Of a stretch of 64,000 nucleotides of DNA, positions 62,638-64,000 are shown piece by piece (position 1 is the first letter of the stretch; the number at the start of each line of letters is the position of its first letter). The notes below the pieces were generated by a model that was not told where the DNA came from, did no database searches, and saw only the letters and a program-made list of their open reading frames with translations. The DNA is from Candidatus Latescibacterota bacterium (GTDB lineage Bacteria > JAAXHH01): positions 593,089-657,088 of the forward strand of contig JAAXHH010000141.1 of assembly GCA_012270975.1 (NCBI GenBank), in the 5' to 3' direction. The position numbers and the translations under genes are program-made.

Positions 62638-64000
62638 ATGAGACTCTGCACCAACGAGCAGATGAGGTCGATCGACCGCCGAACCATCGAAGACCACGGC
62701 CTGTCCGGATTCGAACTCATGGAAAGAGCGGGCTGCCGGGTAGCCGAAACCGCAAGGCAGTTGCTGGACGGCGTGGCTGGCAGATCGATCGCCGTGGCCT
62801 GCGGCAAGGGGAACAACGGGGGAGACGGCTTTGTGGCCGCCCGGTATCTCCACCAGTGGGGCGCCGCGGTCGATTGCCGCGTGCTGGCCGGCAGGCAGGC
62901 TGTTTCCGGCGACGCGGCCCGGCACCTGGAGCGGCTCGAGGAGTCCGACCTCACCCCGGCATATCGGGAAGACGGCCAGCTTGATCTGCAGGACCGCCTG
63001 GACGGTCCGGACCAGGCGGGCCGCCCCCCTGCGCTGATCATCGACGCGCTCCTCGGCACCGGGCTCGAGGGGCCGCCCCGCGGCCCGTACGGACCGGCCA
63101 TTGCTGAGATAAACCAGTGCCCTTCCCCGGTCCTCGCCGTCGATACCCCGTCGGGTCTTGCGCCCGGATGCGGGTTTCCGCAGTCCCGGCCCAGGGCGGA
63201 ATGGACCTGTGTCCGGGCCGATCATACCCTCGCTATCGGGCTGATGAAAATCGACCTGGCCACCTATCCCGGCCGGTCCTGGTGCGGCAGCGTGGAAGTC
63301 GCCGACATCGGTTTTCCCGATACGGCCGTAGAAGCGGAACAGTTGTACCTCGCCATGCCGGAGCGCAGCGAGATGGCCGGCCTGGTGCCCGCCCACCTGC
63401 CCTGCGACCACAAGGGCAGCCGCGGACGCGTCGCCATCGTCGCCGGTTCGGCGGGGATGGCGGGGGCGGCCACGCTGGCTTCCCGCGCGGCCCTGCGCAG
63501 TGGCGCGGGCATGGTCATGCTCGGTTCGCCCGCGGGTCTCATGGACGCCCTGACGGCCCGGCACACGGAAGTGATGCTTCGCAGCCTGCCGGAAACCGCT
63601 GAAGGGACCCTTTCGCTCGCGGCAGAACCCGGCATCGGTTCGCTCCTGTCCTGGGCGGACGTGCTGGCCATCGGTCCGGGTCTCACGCGCCACGCCGAAA
63701 CGTCGGCCCTGGTCCGCCGCGTCGTTTCCGACACGGATATGCCCGTTGTCGTCGACGCGGACGGCGTGAACGCCTTCTCCGGCCGCGCCGGCGAACTGGC
63801 GGATGCACCGGCAGAAATCGTCATGACGCCCCACGTGTTCGAACTCTCCCGGCTGATCGGCGTACCGTTCGAGGAAATCGAGGCCGACCGGATCGAGGCG
63901 GCGAGGCAGACCGCCCGTTCTCTCCGGGTTACCCTCGTGCTCAAGGGCGCCGACACGCTGGTGGCTTCCCCCCATGGCCAGGTATCCGTGAACCCCACGG
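62638..64000 (+). CDS. nnr: Bifunctional NAD(P)H-hydrate epimerase/dehydratase, truncated at the window edge
   Basis: The frame is open from ATG 62638 to the edge, 454 codons seen. Residues 1 to about 215 are the YjeF N-terminal epimerase domain (MERAGCRVAETA, CGKGNNGGDGFVAARYL, IIDALLGTGLEG, AVDTPSGL). From about 225 on is the carbohydrate-kinase-like dehydratase: HKGSRGRVAIVAGSAGMAGAA, AIGPGLTRH, VVDADGVNAFS and MTPHVFELSRL. It repairs damaged NAD(P)H hydrates. The domain is complete except for its last part. It lies 33 bp behind the nucleotidyltransferase gene. Confidence 0.94.
   Translation, partial: MRLCTNEQMRSIDRRTIEDHGLSGFELMERAGCRVAETARQLLDGVAGRSIAVACGKGNNGGDGFVAARYLHQWGAAVDCRVLAGRQAVSGDAARHLERLEESDLTPAYREDGQLDLQDRLDGPDQAGRPPALIIDALLGTGLEGPPRGPYGPAIAEINQCPSPVLAVDTPSGLAPGCGFPQSRPRAEWTCVRADHTLAIGLMKIDLATYPGRSWCGSVEVADIGFPDTAVEAEQLYLAMPERSEMAGLVPAHLPCDHKGSRGRVAIVAGSAGMAGAATLASRAALRSGAGMVMLGSPAGLMDALTARHTEVMLRSLPETAEGTLSLAAEPGIGSLLSWADVLAIGPGLTRHAETSALVRRVVSDTDMPVVVDADGVNAFSGRAGELADAPAEIVMTPHVFELSRLIGVPFEEIEADRIEAARQTARSLRVTLVLKGADTLVASPHGQVSVNPT

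Overview
The window is about 64 kb of GC-rich, tightly packed bacterial chromosome. No phage, transposase, integrase or CRISPR array was seen. The host is Gram-negative: it has a TonB-dependent receptor with a carboxypeptidase-like N-terminal domain, a twin-arginine exported enzyme and lipoproteins. A GWxTD-domain protein with that type of receptor points to the FCB superphylum. The abundance of enolase-superfamily, Gfo/Idh and PhyH enzymes is reminiscent of Latescibacterota-like lineages. That placement is inference.

Layout. 1-7 kb: an edge-truncated hypothetical gene, an NADH-dehydrogenase-like/SelD fusion, an MDR oxidoreductase, an SGNH hydrolase with a PhyH dioxygenase, and a stand-alone aroA. 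7-14.7 kb: a minus-strand catabolic run read from a strong promoter at 14.77 kb (M24 peptidase-like, two enolase-superfamily enzymes, Gfo/Idh, aldo/keto reductase, oligopeptide-type binding protein), with a nine-unit hairpin repeat between the enolase genes. 15-18 kb: hisH-hisF plus an exported D-aminoacylase, then a carbonic anhydrase. 18.8-28.7 kb: a HyuA-HyuB fusion, an atypical Nramp-like transporter, a Trm112-like protein, ahcY, a GNAT, a DegT aminotransferase and an MBL hydrolase. 29-34 kb: an RNase II/R-type exonuclease, a VOC protein and a TonB receptor. 34-40 kb: a glycosyltransferase and a binding protein-histidine kinase-NtrC operon. 40-48.6 kb: a lipoprotein, tRNA-Gln, GWxTD protein, MarR regulator, Cys/Met PLP enzyme, methylmalonyl-CoA mutase subunit, Lon-N protein and ThiT. 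48.7-64 kb: E1 alpha/beta, a dicarboxylate/glutamate symporter, an M20 dipeptidase, a two-RCK K+ channel, a hybrid kinase with an Hpt domain, a receiver-glutamate dehydrogenase fusion, hisA, a CCA/poly(A) nucleotidyltransferase and Nnr.

The most striking feature is at 55.5-61 kb. A complete glutamate dehydrogenase carries an intact phospho-receiver domain at its N-terminus. The gene just downstream encodes a membrane hybrid histidine kinase ending in an Hpt domain, the usual phosphodonor for such a receiver. This looks like a phosphorelay whose output is a metabolic enzyme rather than a transcription factor. The kinase is preceded by a 16-codon in-frame mini-ORF with a strong ribosome-binding site, whose TAG stop abuts the kinase GTG start. 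A glutamate-type symporter, a dipeptidase and a K+ channel lie nearby, so the region may concern glutamate and K+ homeostasis (inference).

Many intergenic gaps hold recognisable sigma70-type promoters (TTGACA-like, 17-18 bp spacer, TAnnnT). Convincing rho-independent terminators were not found.
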